Assembly: GCA_036279355.1 (NCBI GenBank)
Contig: DASUJH010000047.1
Coordinates: forward strand, 1 to 64,000
Direction of reading: 5' to 3'
Length of the DNA: 64,000 nt
From: Gemmatimonadales bacterium
GTDB taxonomy: Bacteria; Gemmatimonadota; Gemmatimonadetes; Gemmatimonadales; GWC2-71-9
Within the stretch, counting starts at the first letter, position 1, and each line of letters starts with the position of its first letter. The position numbers and the translations under genes are program-made. Below the pieces are notes generated by a model that was not told the DNA's origin, did no database searches, and was given only the letters and a program-made list of their open reading frames with translations. Below, piece after piece: positions 52,339 through 60,425 of the stretch.

Positions 52339-52361
52339 CGGTCCCGCCGGCCGGCTAAATA
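52335..52361 (+). promoter_or_regulatory. Promoter candidate for the peroxiredoxin gene
   Basis: TTGACG (52335-52340), a 15-base spacer and TAAATA (52356-52361). The -35 overlaps the stop codon of the upstream gene. The spacer is short, so the call is moderate. It implies a leader of about 140 bases. Confidence 0.5.
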
Positions 52362-52442
52362 TTCATGCAGCGCGGCGATTTCCCCGACTTGATGGGCCGC
52401 GCGGCCGGACATTCCGGCGGATCCATCTAAGTCGCGGCACGT

Positions 52443-52467
52443 GGCCCGCGACCCGACATCGCGGGCC
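52443..52467 (+). ncRNA. Leader hairpin before the peroxiredoxin gene
   Basis: GGCCCGCGA (52443-52451) and TCGCGGGCC (52459-52467) form a perfect nine-base stem with a seven-base loop inside the long untranslated leader. No T tract follows, so it is not a simple terminator; it could stabilise the mRNA or bind a protein. I do not recognise a known riboswitch. Confidence 0.4.
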
Positions 52468-52508
52468 GCGTCGCATTGCGCACCGCGCACCGAATCCGGG
52501 AGGACAGC

Positions 52509-53144
52509 ATGGCCGTTCGTCTGGGCGACGAGGCGCCCGATTTCACCGCCGACACGACCGAGGGACCGATCCGCTTTCACGACTGGAAGGCGGGCAAATG
52601 GGCAGTGCTCTTTTCTCACCCCAGGGACTTCACGCCGGTCTGCAGCACCGAGCTGGGCGCCGTGGCCGCGCTCAAGCCCGAATTCGACCGGCGCGACACC
52701 CGCGTGATCGGGTTGAGCGTCGATCCGCTCGATTCGCACGCCCGCTGGAGCGACGACATCCGGGAGCTCACCGGCCACAAGCTCAACTTCCCGGTGGTGG
52801 CCGATCCCGACCGGGCGATCTCGAACCTGTACGACATGATCCATCCGAACGCGAGCGAGACCCACACCGTGCGCTCGGTGTTCGTGATCGGTCCCGACAA
52901 CAAGGTGAAGCTCACGCTCACCTATCCGGCCAGCACCGGACGCAGCTTCGAGGAACTGCTCCGCGTGCTCGACTCGCTGCAGCTCACCGCCACCCACTCC
53001 GTGGCGACCCCCGCCGACTGGAAGGACGGCGACGACGTGATCATCCTCGGCACCGTGTCGGACGAGGAGGCCACGCGGCGCTTTCCGCGCGGCTTCCAGA
53101 AGAAGAAGGCGTACTTCCGGCTCACGCCGCAGCCCAATCGCTGA
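52509..53144 (+). CDS. 1-Cys peroxiredoxin (Prx6 type)
   Basis: A 211-residue thioredoxin-fold peroxidase. The peroxidatic Cys45 stands in SHPRDFTPVCSTELG, the Prx6 pattern; HARWSDDIRELTGHKLNFPVVAD and the C-terminal arm KKKAYFRLTPQPNR extend the fold to the 1-Cys length. No resolving Cys is seen. The enzyme reduces hydrogen peroxide, alkyl hydroperoxides or phospholipid hydroperoxides. GGGAGG stands five bases before the ATG. Confidence 0.94.
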   Translation: MAVRLGDEAPDFTADTTEGPIRFHDWKAGKWAVLFSHPRDFTPVCSTELGAVAALKPEFDRRDTRVIGLSVDPLDSHARWSDDIRELTGHKLNFPVVADPDRAISNLYDMIHPNASETHTVRSVFVIGPDNKVKLTLTYPASTGRSFEELLRVLDSLQLTATHSVATPADWKDGDDVIILGTVSDEEATRRFPRGFQKKKAYFRLTPQPNR

Positions 53145-53150
53145 CCGGCC

Positions 53151-54284
53151 CTACTGGAGCGACATCTCCGACAGCGTGGCCTTCACCGTGCTCGTGCCGC
53201 CCGGCCGGAGCACGGTGAGCGTCACGGTGTCGCCGGGCTTGCGAGCGCGAAGCGCCTTCCGGAGCTCGCCGCCGCCCTTGAGCGGCTTGCCGTCGAGTTC
53301 CGTGATGATGTCACCCTGGCGCAGGCCGGCGCGCGCGGCCGGCGTCCCGCGGCCCACCGCCGCCACGATGATGCCCTGATCCACCGGCAGCCCGAACTGC
53401 TGTGCCAGGATCTCGTCGATGTCGCGATAGTCGATCCCGAGAAACGCACGCGTAATCCGGCCGGTGGTGACCACCTGGTGCGCGATGTCGTTCGCGAGAT
53501 TGATCGGAACGGCAAAACCGAGGTTGCTGGCACCGGGTGCCGCGATGACGGCCGTCGTGATCCCGATGACCTGACCGTTCGAGTTGAGCAGCGGGCCGCC
53601 CGAGTTGCCGGGACTGATCGCGGCGTCGGTCTGGATCAAGCCCTCGAGCCCGAACCCGCGCGGACTCCGGTTGACAGCGGAGACGACGCCGACCGTCACC
53701 GTGCGCTCGAGGCCGAGCGGATTGCCGATGGCGATGGCGGTCTGGCCCGGTACCAGGTCGTCCGAATCGGCCAGCGGTGCCGCCGGAAGGTTGTGCCCGT
53801 CCACCCGCACCACCGCCACGTCGACGCTCGGGTCCCGCCCCAGGACCTCCCCGTTGAGCTCGCGTCCATCGGCCAGACCGACCTGCACCTGCCGAGCGCT
53901 GCCTACCACGTGTGCGTTGGTGATGATGACGCCGTCGCTCTGGATGATGATCCCGGAGCCCAGCGCGTCCTGGCGCCGTACGCTCACCACCGAGGGAGAG
54001 ATCTGCCGCGCCACCCGCACCGTGATCTGCTCCGCCGGATCGGCGGCGGCCGCGCCCGCGGTCCTGGCCGCCACCGGTGTTGCCGCAGCGGGGGCGGACG
54101 CGGTGTGCGATTCGCCGCTCGGCGCGGTCGAACTGCCGCCCGCCGCCGGAGGCACGGTGGCGGCCGTCTCCACCCGGGATCCGCTGTCGCGCGCGGCGGT
54201 CCTGCTGTCGTGGCCGCACGCTGCGACCCAACCCAGCGCCGTGCCGAGTGCCACGGCCGACCTGAGCGCATGAAGTGACCTCAT
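53151..54284 (-). CDS. HtrA/Deg-family serine protease lipoprotein
   Basis: A 377-residue protease. The lipobox VAACG (Cys23) anchors it to a membrane; a long Ala/Thr/Pro linker follows. The trypsin-like domain has His125 (TNAHVVG), Asp155 (PSVDVAVVRV) and Ser228 (GNSGG); the PDZ domain (about 285-375) begins with AFLGIDYRDIDE and has GIIVAAVGRGTPAARAGLRQ. It degrades or chaperones misfolded envelope proteins. GGGGAGG is 8 bases before the ATG at 54284. Convergent with the peroxiredoxin gene, 6 bp apart. Confidence 0.93.
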   Translation of the reverse strand: MRSLHALRSAVALGTALGWVAACGHDSRTAARDSGSRVETAATVPPAAGGSSTAPSGESHTASAPAAATPVAARTAGAAAADPAEQITVRVARQISPSVVSVRRQDALGSGIIIQSDGVIITNAHVVGSARQVQVGLADGRELNGEVLGRDPSVDVAVVRVDGHNLPAAPLADSDDLVPGQTAIAIGNPLGLERTVTVGVVSAVNRSPRGFGLEGLIQTDAAISPGNSGGPLLNSNGQVIGITTAVIAAPGASNLGFAVPINLANDIAHQVVTTGRITRAFLGIDYRDIDEILAQQFGLPVDQGIIVAAVGRGTPAARAGLRQGDIITELDGKPLKGGGELRKALRARKPGDTVTLTVLRPGGTSTVKATLSEMSLQ

Positions 54285-54411
54285 CTCGGCGTCCTCCCCG
54301 GTGGGATGAAGCGCGAAGGGTAGTGTGCGCCGCTCGGCGCGGACCGTGGCCGGGCTCACGCTCGCGCCGTTACCTTTCCAGCCGGACGTGAGCCGTGGAG
54401 ATGCGTGCACG

Positions 54412-55257
54412 ATGACCGAGCCCCGTGTGGACGGCGAGATGCCGTTCCTCGACCATCTGGAGGAGCTGCGCTGGAGGATCATCTGGTCGCTGGCGGCCGT
54501 CGTGGTCGCGGTCGGCGCGGCGTTCGGCGCGCTGCTCAACTTCGACGTGATCGGGTGGCTGGAGCAGCCGATCGCGCCGTATCTCTCCGGGCACAAGCTG
54601 GTCTACACCCATCCGGGCGATCCGTTCCAGATCATCCTCGAGGCCGCCGTCATCCTGGGTCTCGTCGCCGCGCTGCCCGTCCTCCTCTACCAGATCTGGG
54701 CCTTCGTCTCCCCCGCGCTCTACCGGCACGAGCGGCGGGTGGCGGTGGGCGTTGCGGCCGGCGCCATTCTGCTCTTCGTGGCGGGCGTATGCCTCGCGTA
54801 TTTCGTGGTGCTGCCGCTCGCGATTCCCTGGCTGCTGAGCTTCGGCATGACGTCGCTCCAGCCGATGATCACGGCGAGCGAGTACTTCGGCTTCGTCTTC
54901 AGCCTCGTGCTCGCATTCGGCGTGGCGTTCGAGCTCCCCGTCGCCATTCTCGGGCTCGCGGCGCTCGGCATCGTGACGCCGCAGTTCCTGGTCAGGTATC
55001 GGCGCCATGCCATCGTCGCGGCGGTGATCGTCGGCGCCTTCCTCACACCCGGCGACCTCATCTGGACCACGATCGCGATGACGGTGCCGCTCTACCTTCT
55101 CTACGAGCTGAGCATCGTGCTCTCGTACGGTGTGTACCGGGCTCGGCAACGGCGCGCCGCGCGCGAGGCGGTGGAGGAGGCCGGGCACCGCGCTGAGCCG
55201 CCCGACATGCCGCCGCCCGCGGCGGCGCCCACCGGCGGCCCCAGCCTCATCGCGTGA
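54412..55257 (+). CDS. tatC: Sec-independent protein translocase TatC
   Basis: A 281-residue membrane protein. The N-terminal signature MPFLDHLEELRWRI carries the Glu that reads the twin-arginine signal; YQIWAFVSPALYRHERR, PMITASEYFGFV and TPGDLIWTTIAMTVPLYLLYEL are the other conserved blocks, giving six helices. A Pro/Ala/Glu-rich tail follows. It is the receptor of the folded-protein export system. No tatA or tatB gene is in the window. Divergent from the HtrA gene. Confidence 0.95.
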   Translation: MTEPRVDGEMPFLDHLEELRWRIIWSLAAVVVAVGAAFGALLNFDVIGWLEQPIAPYLSGHKLVYTHPGDPFQIILEAAVILGLVAALPVLLYQIWAFVSPALYRHERRVAVGVAAGAILLFVAGVCLAYFVVLPLAIPWLLSFGMTSLQPMITASEYFGFVFSLVLAFGVAFELPVAILGLAALGIVTPQFLVRYRRHAIVAAVIVGAFLTPGDLIWTTIAMTVPLYLLYELSIVLSYGVYRARQRRAAREAVEEAGHRAEPPDMPPPAAAPTGGPSLIA

Positions 55258-55342
55258 GCCGCGGCACGGTGGCGCGGCGGAGAAGGGCGTAGCCTGCACC
55301 CGGATGGTGAGACGACGGGAGACCGGGGCGGGGAGGTGCGCG

Positions 55343-55867
55343 ATGGAGCGGTGGCAGCGGCGGATGCGGCGGATGAACGAGCCGGTGGGCGCGAGTCTCG
55401 TGCGCGGAGTCGTGGCGGGTGTCGCCGCGGGCTGGGTGATGGGCCGGGTCACGACATGGCTGTACGAGCGGGAGTCGGCGTCGGTGCGCGACGCCGAGGA
55501 CGACGCGCGCGGCGGCTCGACGGCCTACCAAACCGCGGCGCGCAAGGGCGCGGAGGCGTTCGGCGCGCATTTCTCGACCAGCGAGGCGAAGAAGGTCGGG
55601 ACCGGCATCCACTGGGCGCTCGCGGCCGGCGCGGGCATGGCATACGCGGCGCTCCGCCGCCGGATGGCCCATCCCGGTCTGCTCTCGGCCCTCGAATTCG
55701 GGCTCGCCTTCTGGCTGGTGATGGACGAAGTCATGGTGCCGGCGCTCGGGCTCACGCCCGGTCCCACGGCGTTTCCCTGGCAGACGCACGCGCGCGGTCT
55801 CGCCGGCCATCTCGCTTTCGCCGAGGCGGCGGAGGCGGCGCTCTCGGTGATGCCGCGCGGCGCCTGA
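55343..55867 (+). CDS. DUF1440-like membrane protein
   Basis: A 174-residue protein: a basic N-terminus, then a helix (VRGVVAGVAAGWVMGRVTTWLYE), a hydrophilic segment (FGAHFSTSEAKKVGTGIHWA), and two to three more helices. The pattern resembles YagU/DUF1440 proteins, inner-membrane proteins of unknown function. A much longer frame exists upstream, but GGGAGG lies directly before the ATG at 55343. Follows tatC on the same strand after 85 bp. Confidence 0.76.
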   Translation: MERWQRRMRRMNEPVGASLVRGVVAGVAAGWVMGRVTTWLYERESASVRDAEDDARGGSTAYQTAARKGAEAFGAHFSTSEAKKVGTGIHWALAAGAGMAYAALRRRMAHPGLLSALEFGLAFWLVMDEVMVPALGLTPGPTAFPWQTHARGLAGHLAFAEAAEAALSVMPRGA

Positions 55868-55880
55868 GCTCGACGCGCGG

Positions 55881-57182
55881 TCAGTACTGCTCGATCAGAA
55901 GCCGCGAAACCCGCTCGAGCACCCGCACGCCGATCCCGCGCGCCCGCATCTCCTCGAGAGTCACTTCGTGCGAGCGGCCGAAATCCTCGACCAGCCCGCG
56001 CTCGACTTCGGCGGCGAACGCCGCGTCGCACACGCCGATCACGTTCTCTTCGTTGAGCTTGACGGAGCGCCGATCCATGTTGGCGGAGCCCGTCACCGCC
56101 CACCGCTCGTCCACGACGACGGTCTTGGCATGCATCATGGTGGGTTGGTACTCGAAGATCCGCACCCCCGCAGCAAGCATTTCCTCGTAGTGCGTGTGGC
56201 CGGCGAGCCGCACCGGCTTCGCGTCGGTCCGGGCACCGGGCAGGAGCAGCCGGACGTCGAGGCCCGCGCGTGCCTGCTTCATCAGGACGTCGCGCAGCGC
56301 ATCTCCCGGCACGAAGTAGGAATTCGACAGCCAGATCCGCCGCCGTGCCGAGGCGAACGAAAGCCAGAGCAGGATGCGCATCGGCTGCGCGGCATCGGAG
56401 GGCGAGCTTACGAGCGCGATGCCGGACGGCCCCGACCCGACCGGCGCGGGCGCCGCCACCTCGGCGGCGGCGCGGGGGAAGAACTTCTCGCCCGTGAGAA
56501 TTTCGCCGGTGCGATAGAACCAGTTCTCGCCGAACGCGGTCTGGATGCCGTCGACCAGCGGGCCGGTGATGCGCGTGAGCGAATCGCGCCACTCGCCGGG
56601 ACCGCGCGCGTCGCCCGCCCACTTGTACGCAATGGCGGCACCGCCCGTGAAGCCGACCCGGCCGTCGACCACCATGGCGCGCCGGTGGTCGCGCTTGAAC
56701 GCGCGGACGAGGGTGAACGGGGTGAGCGGCCGGAAGAACTCGAGCTTGACACCCGCGCGCCGCAGCCGGTCGCGATCGCGCTTCCGGAAGCGGATGCAGC
56801 CGAACCCGTCGAGCAGGACCCGCACCTCGATGCCGGCGCGGGCGCGCTCCTCGAACGCGGCGACGAACCGTTCGCCCACCTCGTCCGACTCGAAGATGTA
56901 CACCTGGAAGTTGACCGTCTCTCGCGCCCCGTGAATCGCATCCAGCAGGGCGGGGAAGAAGCGGTCGCCGTTCTGCAGCAGGTGCACGGTGCCGCCGCGG
57001 AGCACCGGCACGTTGAGGTAGCGAGAGAGCGCGGCGAGAAACTCCTCCGACCCGGCCTCGGACGTGGCATTGACGCTCATCGCCGGCATGTGGTCGGGCA
57101 GGAGGAGGGTGCTCAGCACCACCACGACGGCGATGGTGCCGATCGCGATGAGCGCCCAGCCCCCCCACGAGAACGCGATCAC
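55881..57182 (-). CDS. Cardiolipin synthase-like phospholipase D protein
   Basis: A 433-residue membrane-anchored PLD-family enzyme: one N-terminal helix, then two HKD domains. The second is standard, H351-A-K353-x4-D358 followed by GSANMDRRS. The first is H166-R-R-x4-D173, where the Lys is Arg, a variant I consider tolerated in this family but not proven here. The fold joins two phosphatidylglycerols to cardiolipin or transfers phosphatidyl groups. The GTG start overlaps the nuclease gene's stop (GTGA), last gene of a three-gene operon. Confidence 0.9.
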   Translation of the reverse strand: MIAFSWGGWALIAIGTIAVVVVLSTLLLPDHMPAMSVNATSEAGSEEFLAALSRYLNVPVLRGGTVHLLQNGDRFFPALLDAIHGARETVNFQVYIFESDEVGERFVAAFEERARAGIEVRVLLDGFGCIRFRKRDRDRLRRAGVKLEFFRPLTPFTLVRAFKRDHRRAMVVDGRVGFTGGAAIAYKWAGDARGPGEWRDSLTRITGPLVDGIQTAFGENWFYRTGEILTGEKFFPRAAAEVAAPAPVGSGPSGIALVSSPSDAAQPMRILLWLSFASARRRIWLSNSYFVPGDALRDVLMKQARAGLDVRLLLPGARTDAKPVRLAGHTHYEEMLAAGVRIFEYQPTMMHAKTVVVDERWAVTGSANMDRRSVKLNEENVIGVCDAAFAAEVERGLVEDFGRSHEVTLEEMRARGIGVRVLERVSRLLIEQY

Positions 57183-58168
57183 GCGGGCTCGGGCGCTCGA
57201 GGGGCGACCTCGATCCGCGCGGCGAGCGGATGGTGGTCCGATCCGAACACGTAGCGGCCCCGGTCGAGCGGCGTTTCGTCGAGCCGGTGCACCTCCACTC
57301 GCGCGAGCGAGCTCCCCACGTCGCGCACGAGCAGCCAGTCGAGATTGAGGCGCGGCACCCGATGAAAGGTGTGCCGCCAGCGGGGCGGCCGCTCCGGCAG
57401 GCCGTTGCGGAAGCCCGCTTCCGCCAGCGCGCGCCAGGTGTGCTCGCGGCGGCCACGCGCGAGGTTGAGGTCGGCGCCGAGCGCCACGGGAACGTCGGCC
57501 GGAAGGCGGGCGGTGAGTCGCTGCACCAGCATTTCCGCCTGGCGGCCGCGGCCGCCCACGCCCAGGATGTCGCGCGGGCGCCCGCCCCGGTTATCGAGGT
57601 GCGCGCTGGCGACGCGCACCCGCCTGCCGCCCGCGAGGCGCACGGTGGCGGCGAGCGCCACGCGCCGCTGATACGAGAACGGCAATTCCCAGGCGACCGC
57701 GTCCTCGAGCGGCAGCGACGAGAGGATGGCGCAGCCGCGGTCGCTGCGCGCGGCGCCGTTCCGCATCGACGGCGCGTAGCGGAGCGTGTAGCCCAGACTC
57801 CGCGCGAGATCCGCGACGTCGCACTCGGGCAGCTCGCGGCGAGGCCGGTGGCGCACGCCGGTGGATTGCGGGCTCGCCTCTGGAACGGCGTCGCCCGCGC
57901 GGACCGCTTCCTGGAGCAGCACGACGACGGGCGCGCCGTCCGCGGGCGCGCCGGGGGCCGCGCAGGCGGCACGCGCGCGTGGAATCACCTCGTGCAGTCG
58001 CCCGCGGCCGATCCAGAGATTCCAGGTGACGATGAGAAGGGTGCCGTGCGTCGACGGACCACGCGGGTGATGGGCCGCCGGCGCATCCACCTCGAGCGGA
58101 GCGCCGACCGCATCGCGCCACTGAGCGACGCGCGGATCGCCGTCGAGCCTGGTAAGCGGAAAGGTCAC
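57179..58168 (-). CDS. Endonuclease/exonuclease/phosphatase-family protein
   Basis: A 329-residue EEP-superfamily enzyme. TLLIVTWNLWIG opens the catalytic core, VVLLQE supplies the metal Glu, SAHLDNRGG, ALGADLNLARG and GSDHHPLAARI the other catalytic Asp/Asn/His blocks. EEP enzymes hydrolyse phosphodiesters in nucleic acids or phospholipids (sphingomyelinase). Between AlaX and PLD genes, a role in lipid turnover is conceivable. The GTG at 58168 overlaps the AlaX stop (GTGA); the ending overlaps the PLD start in the same way. Confidence 0.87.
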   Translation of the reverse strand: MTFPLTRLDGDPRVAQWRDAVGAPLEVDAPAAHHPRGPSTHGTLLIVTWNLWIGRGRLHEVIPRARAACAAPGAPADGAPVVVLLQEAVRAGDAVPEASPQSTGVRHRPRRELPECDVADLARSLGYTLRYAPSMRNGAARSDRGCAILSSLPLEDAVAWELPFSYQRRVALAATVRLAGGRRVRVASAHLDNRGGRPRDILGVGGRGRQAEMLVQRLTARLPADVPVALGADLNLARGRREHTWRALAEAGFRNGLPERPPRWRHTFHRVPRLNLDWLLVRDVGSSLARVEVHRLDETPLDRGRYVFGSDHHPLAARIEVAPRAPEPA

Positions 58169-59331
58169 GCCAACAGCTCGACGGCCCGCGCGAGCGCCGC
58201 CGCATCCGGCACGGTGCCCTGCGCCAATCGCGCGTTGCCTCCGCCGCGCCCCCCTACCTGGCCGAGCACCGCCTGGAGGCGGGCGCCCGCGTCGATGCCG
58301 CTGTCGGCCGAGGTGGCGACGAGAAGCGCTGGCGGCGCGGCCAGCGCGCCCACCAACACGCTGCGGGGCTCCGCCGCATACGCCTGCGCCAGCCCGCGCA
58401 GCCGCTCGATGCCGCCTTCGACGTCCCGGACGAGCGCCCGGCGAAGGCCGGCGGCATCGGCCGGCGTGGCGGCGTGAAGCGCCCGCGCGCGATGCGCGTC
58501 CAGCTCCTGCTCGAGCGCGCGCCGCGCCGCCTCCGCCCCTTTGAGCTCGGCCCGTTGCGCCTCGACGAGCGCCGGCAGATCGGCCGGGGCGGCCGAGTAC
58601 GCGGCGGCGAGCGATTGCACGAGCGCGCGATTGCGCCAGGCGTCGCGCAGCGCTCGCCCTCCGCAGACGAACTCGACGCGCGCCTGCTTGCGCACCCGCT
58701 CGGTCCCGCGGATCAGGATGGCGCCGATGGCGCCCGTCGCACGGACGTGCGTGCCGCCGCAGGCACTCCGGTCGAGTTCGCCGATGCTCACGATGCGGAG
58801 CGTCCCGCTCCGGTCCGACGCCTTGCGCAGCCCGCCGGCCGACTCGGCGTCCTCGAAGCTCACGGTAACCGGGCGATCCTCCCACACGATCTCGTTGGCG
58901 CGCGTCTCCGCGGCGCGCATCTGCTCGGGCGACACGGCGCCGGCATCAAGGTCGAGCGTCGAGGTCTCCGCGCCGAAATGCACGCTCTCCGTCGCCCAGC
59001 CGAACAGCTCGGCCAGCACGGCGGAGAGCAGGTGCTGACCGGTGTGCTGCTGCATGTGATCGAAGCGCCGCGCCCACTCCACTACGCCCTCGACCCGCGC
59101 GGCCGCGGGGTCGAGCGGTGCGTCGAGCAGGTGGGCGATGCGCTCGCCTTCATCGATCACGTTTACGATCGACGACTCGCCGAGTCGCCCTGCGTCGAAC
59201 GGTTGGCCGCCGGAGGTGGGATAGAACGCGGTGCGGTCGAGGTAGATGCGGCGTCCGCCGTCGCCGCGCTCGAGCACGGCGGCGTCGAAGCGCGCGAGAT
59301 ATGCGTCGGTGTAGTAGAGCCGTTCAGTCAT
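58165..59331 (-). CDS. Alanyl-tRNA editing protein, AlaX-L type with DHHA1 domain
   Basis: A 388-residue free-standing editing factor. H96-T-G-Q-H100 and C191-G-G-T-H195 are the Zn ligands, and TAFYPTSGGQPFDAG the substrate-binding loop. A helical linker (EAQRAELKGAEAARRALEQE) and a DHHA1 domain ending in GGRGGGNARLAQG follow, the arrangement of the long AlaX form. It removes Ser or Gly wrongly attached to tRNA-Ala. First gene of the AlaX-EEP-PLD operon, coupled by GTGA. Confidence 0.93.
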   Translation of the reverse strand: MTERLYYTDAYLARFDAAVLERGDGGRRIYLDRTAFYPTSGGQPFDAGRLGESSIVNVIDEGERIAHLLDAPLDPAAARVEGVVEWARRFDHMQQHTGQHLLSAVLAELFGWATESVHFGAETSTLDLDAGAVSPEQMRAAETRANEIVWEDRPVTVSFEDAESAGGLRKASDRSGTLRIVSIGELDRSACGGTHVRATGAIGAILIRGTERVRKQARVEFVCGGRALRDAWRNRALVQSLAAAYSAAPADLPALVEAQRAELKGAEAARRALEQELDAHRARALHAATPADAAGLRRALVRDVEGGIERLRGLAQAYAAEPRSVLVGALAAPPALLVATSADSGIDAGARLQAVLGQVGGRGGGNARLAQGTVPDAAALARAVELLA

Positions 59332-59457
59332 GCAGAGCACAATAGATGCGGCGCGCCGGATTCGCACGGTGGGGCCGGGTGCCGGCCGGTGCGCACCACG
59401 CGCGATCCCCTGGCCGGCCCACGCCCCGAGGGTTACGTTCCCCGAGTCCCCTTTGAC

Positions 59458-60276
59458 ATGCGAGCCCCGATGGTCGAGCCGCCGGCAGCGGAAGACTCGA
59501 GCGTCCCCTCGCGCGCCGCGCGCAGCGGCACGCGTGGCGGCGCGCGCGATCCGCGAGGGCCGAGCCGCGGCTTCGTGATCGCGCTCGCTGTGCTCTGCGC
59601 CGCCGGCGCGGTGCTCGTGCTGCCGATCGACTGGCCGACCGCGCCCGACGGCCTCAGGCCCGCATCGGTCGCGGATCGCGCGCCCCCGCCCCCGCCCGCG
59701 GGTGATACGTCGGCGGCGGATCTCGACAGCGCCGCGCTCGACAGCGCCGCGCTCGACAGCGCCTCGCTCGAGCGCGCCGCCATCGCCCGCTTTGCCGCGG
59801 TACCGCTCGCCCGCGTCTTCCGCCGCCACACGCCCGAAGTGGGCACCGCCAGACGCATCGCGCGCTCGGTCGTCGCGGAAGCGCGCCGCATGCGCGTGGC
59901 ACCCAGCCTCATCGCCGCGCTCGTGCTCATCGAAAATCCCGACCTCGACCCTGACACCGTGAGCAGCCGCGGCGCCACCGGGCTCATGCAGGTGATGCCG
60001 TTCCACGCCGGCGAGTACGGCTGTCCGTCGGACGATCTCACCGACATCGAGGCGAACATCTGCCATGGCGCGCGGGTGTTCGCGCAATATCTCCGGCGCA
60101 GCGGCACCGTGCGCGGCGCGCTGCTGCGCTACAACGGCTGCCCGCCCTCGGCCAAGCAGTCCCCATGCGCGCGGTACCCCGGGATCGTGCTCCGAACGGC
60201 AGGACGCGTGCGCCACGAGTTGCTGATCTACGCCGACGCCGAAAGTTTGCACGCCGCGCGCGCCGCATCTCGGTAG
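59458..60276 (+). CDS. Membrane-anchored SLT lytic transglycosylase
   Basis: A 272-residue protein: an N-terminal helix (FVIALAVLCAAGAVLVLPI), a Pro/Ala linker with 15-bp repeats, then a goose-type lysozyme SLT domain. The catalytic Glu is in ALVLIENPDLDPD, followed by the family's VSSRGATGLMQVMP and C-terminal ALLRYNGCP. It cleaves the glycan of peptidoglycan to 1,6-anhydro ends. ATG 59458 or 59470 both fit. It is divergent from the AlaX operon. Confidence 0.9.
   Translation: MRAPMVEPPAAEDSSVPSRAARSGTRGGARDPRGPSRGFVIALAVLCAAGAVLVLPIDWPTAPDGLRPASVADRAPPPPPAGDTSAADLDSAALDSAALDSASLERAAIARFAAVPLARVFRRHTPEVGTARRIARSVVAEARRMRVAPSLIAALVLIENPDLDPDTVSSRGATGLMQVMPFHAGEYGCPSDDLTDIEANICHGARVFAQYLRRSGTVRGALLRYNGCPPSAKQSPCARYPGIVLRTAGRVRHELLIYADAESLHAARAASR
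59722..59781 (+). repeat. 15-bp tandem repeat in the transglycosylase linker
   Basis: CTCGACAGCGCCGCG twice exactly, once with one change and once degenerate, encoding (L-D-S-A-A/S)n. As in the HAD-HerA gene, a five-codon repeat makes up a linker in a multi-domain protein. Confidence 0.75.
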
Positions 60277-60425
60277 CACCCGCGCGCCGCCGCGCCGCTC
60301 CACCTGCATCTCCTCCCGTGCTGCCACTCGTTGCAGCGTGATTGTGCCCGCATCTTGCCGCGCTTTTCGACCCGTCCGGCCACGACGGGCCGGCCCTCCG
60401 ATTCACATCGCGTGGCGAGGACATT

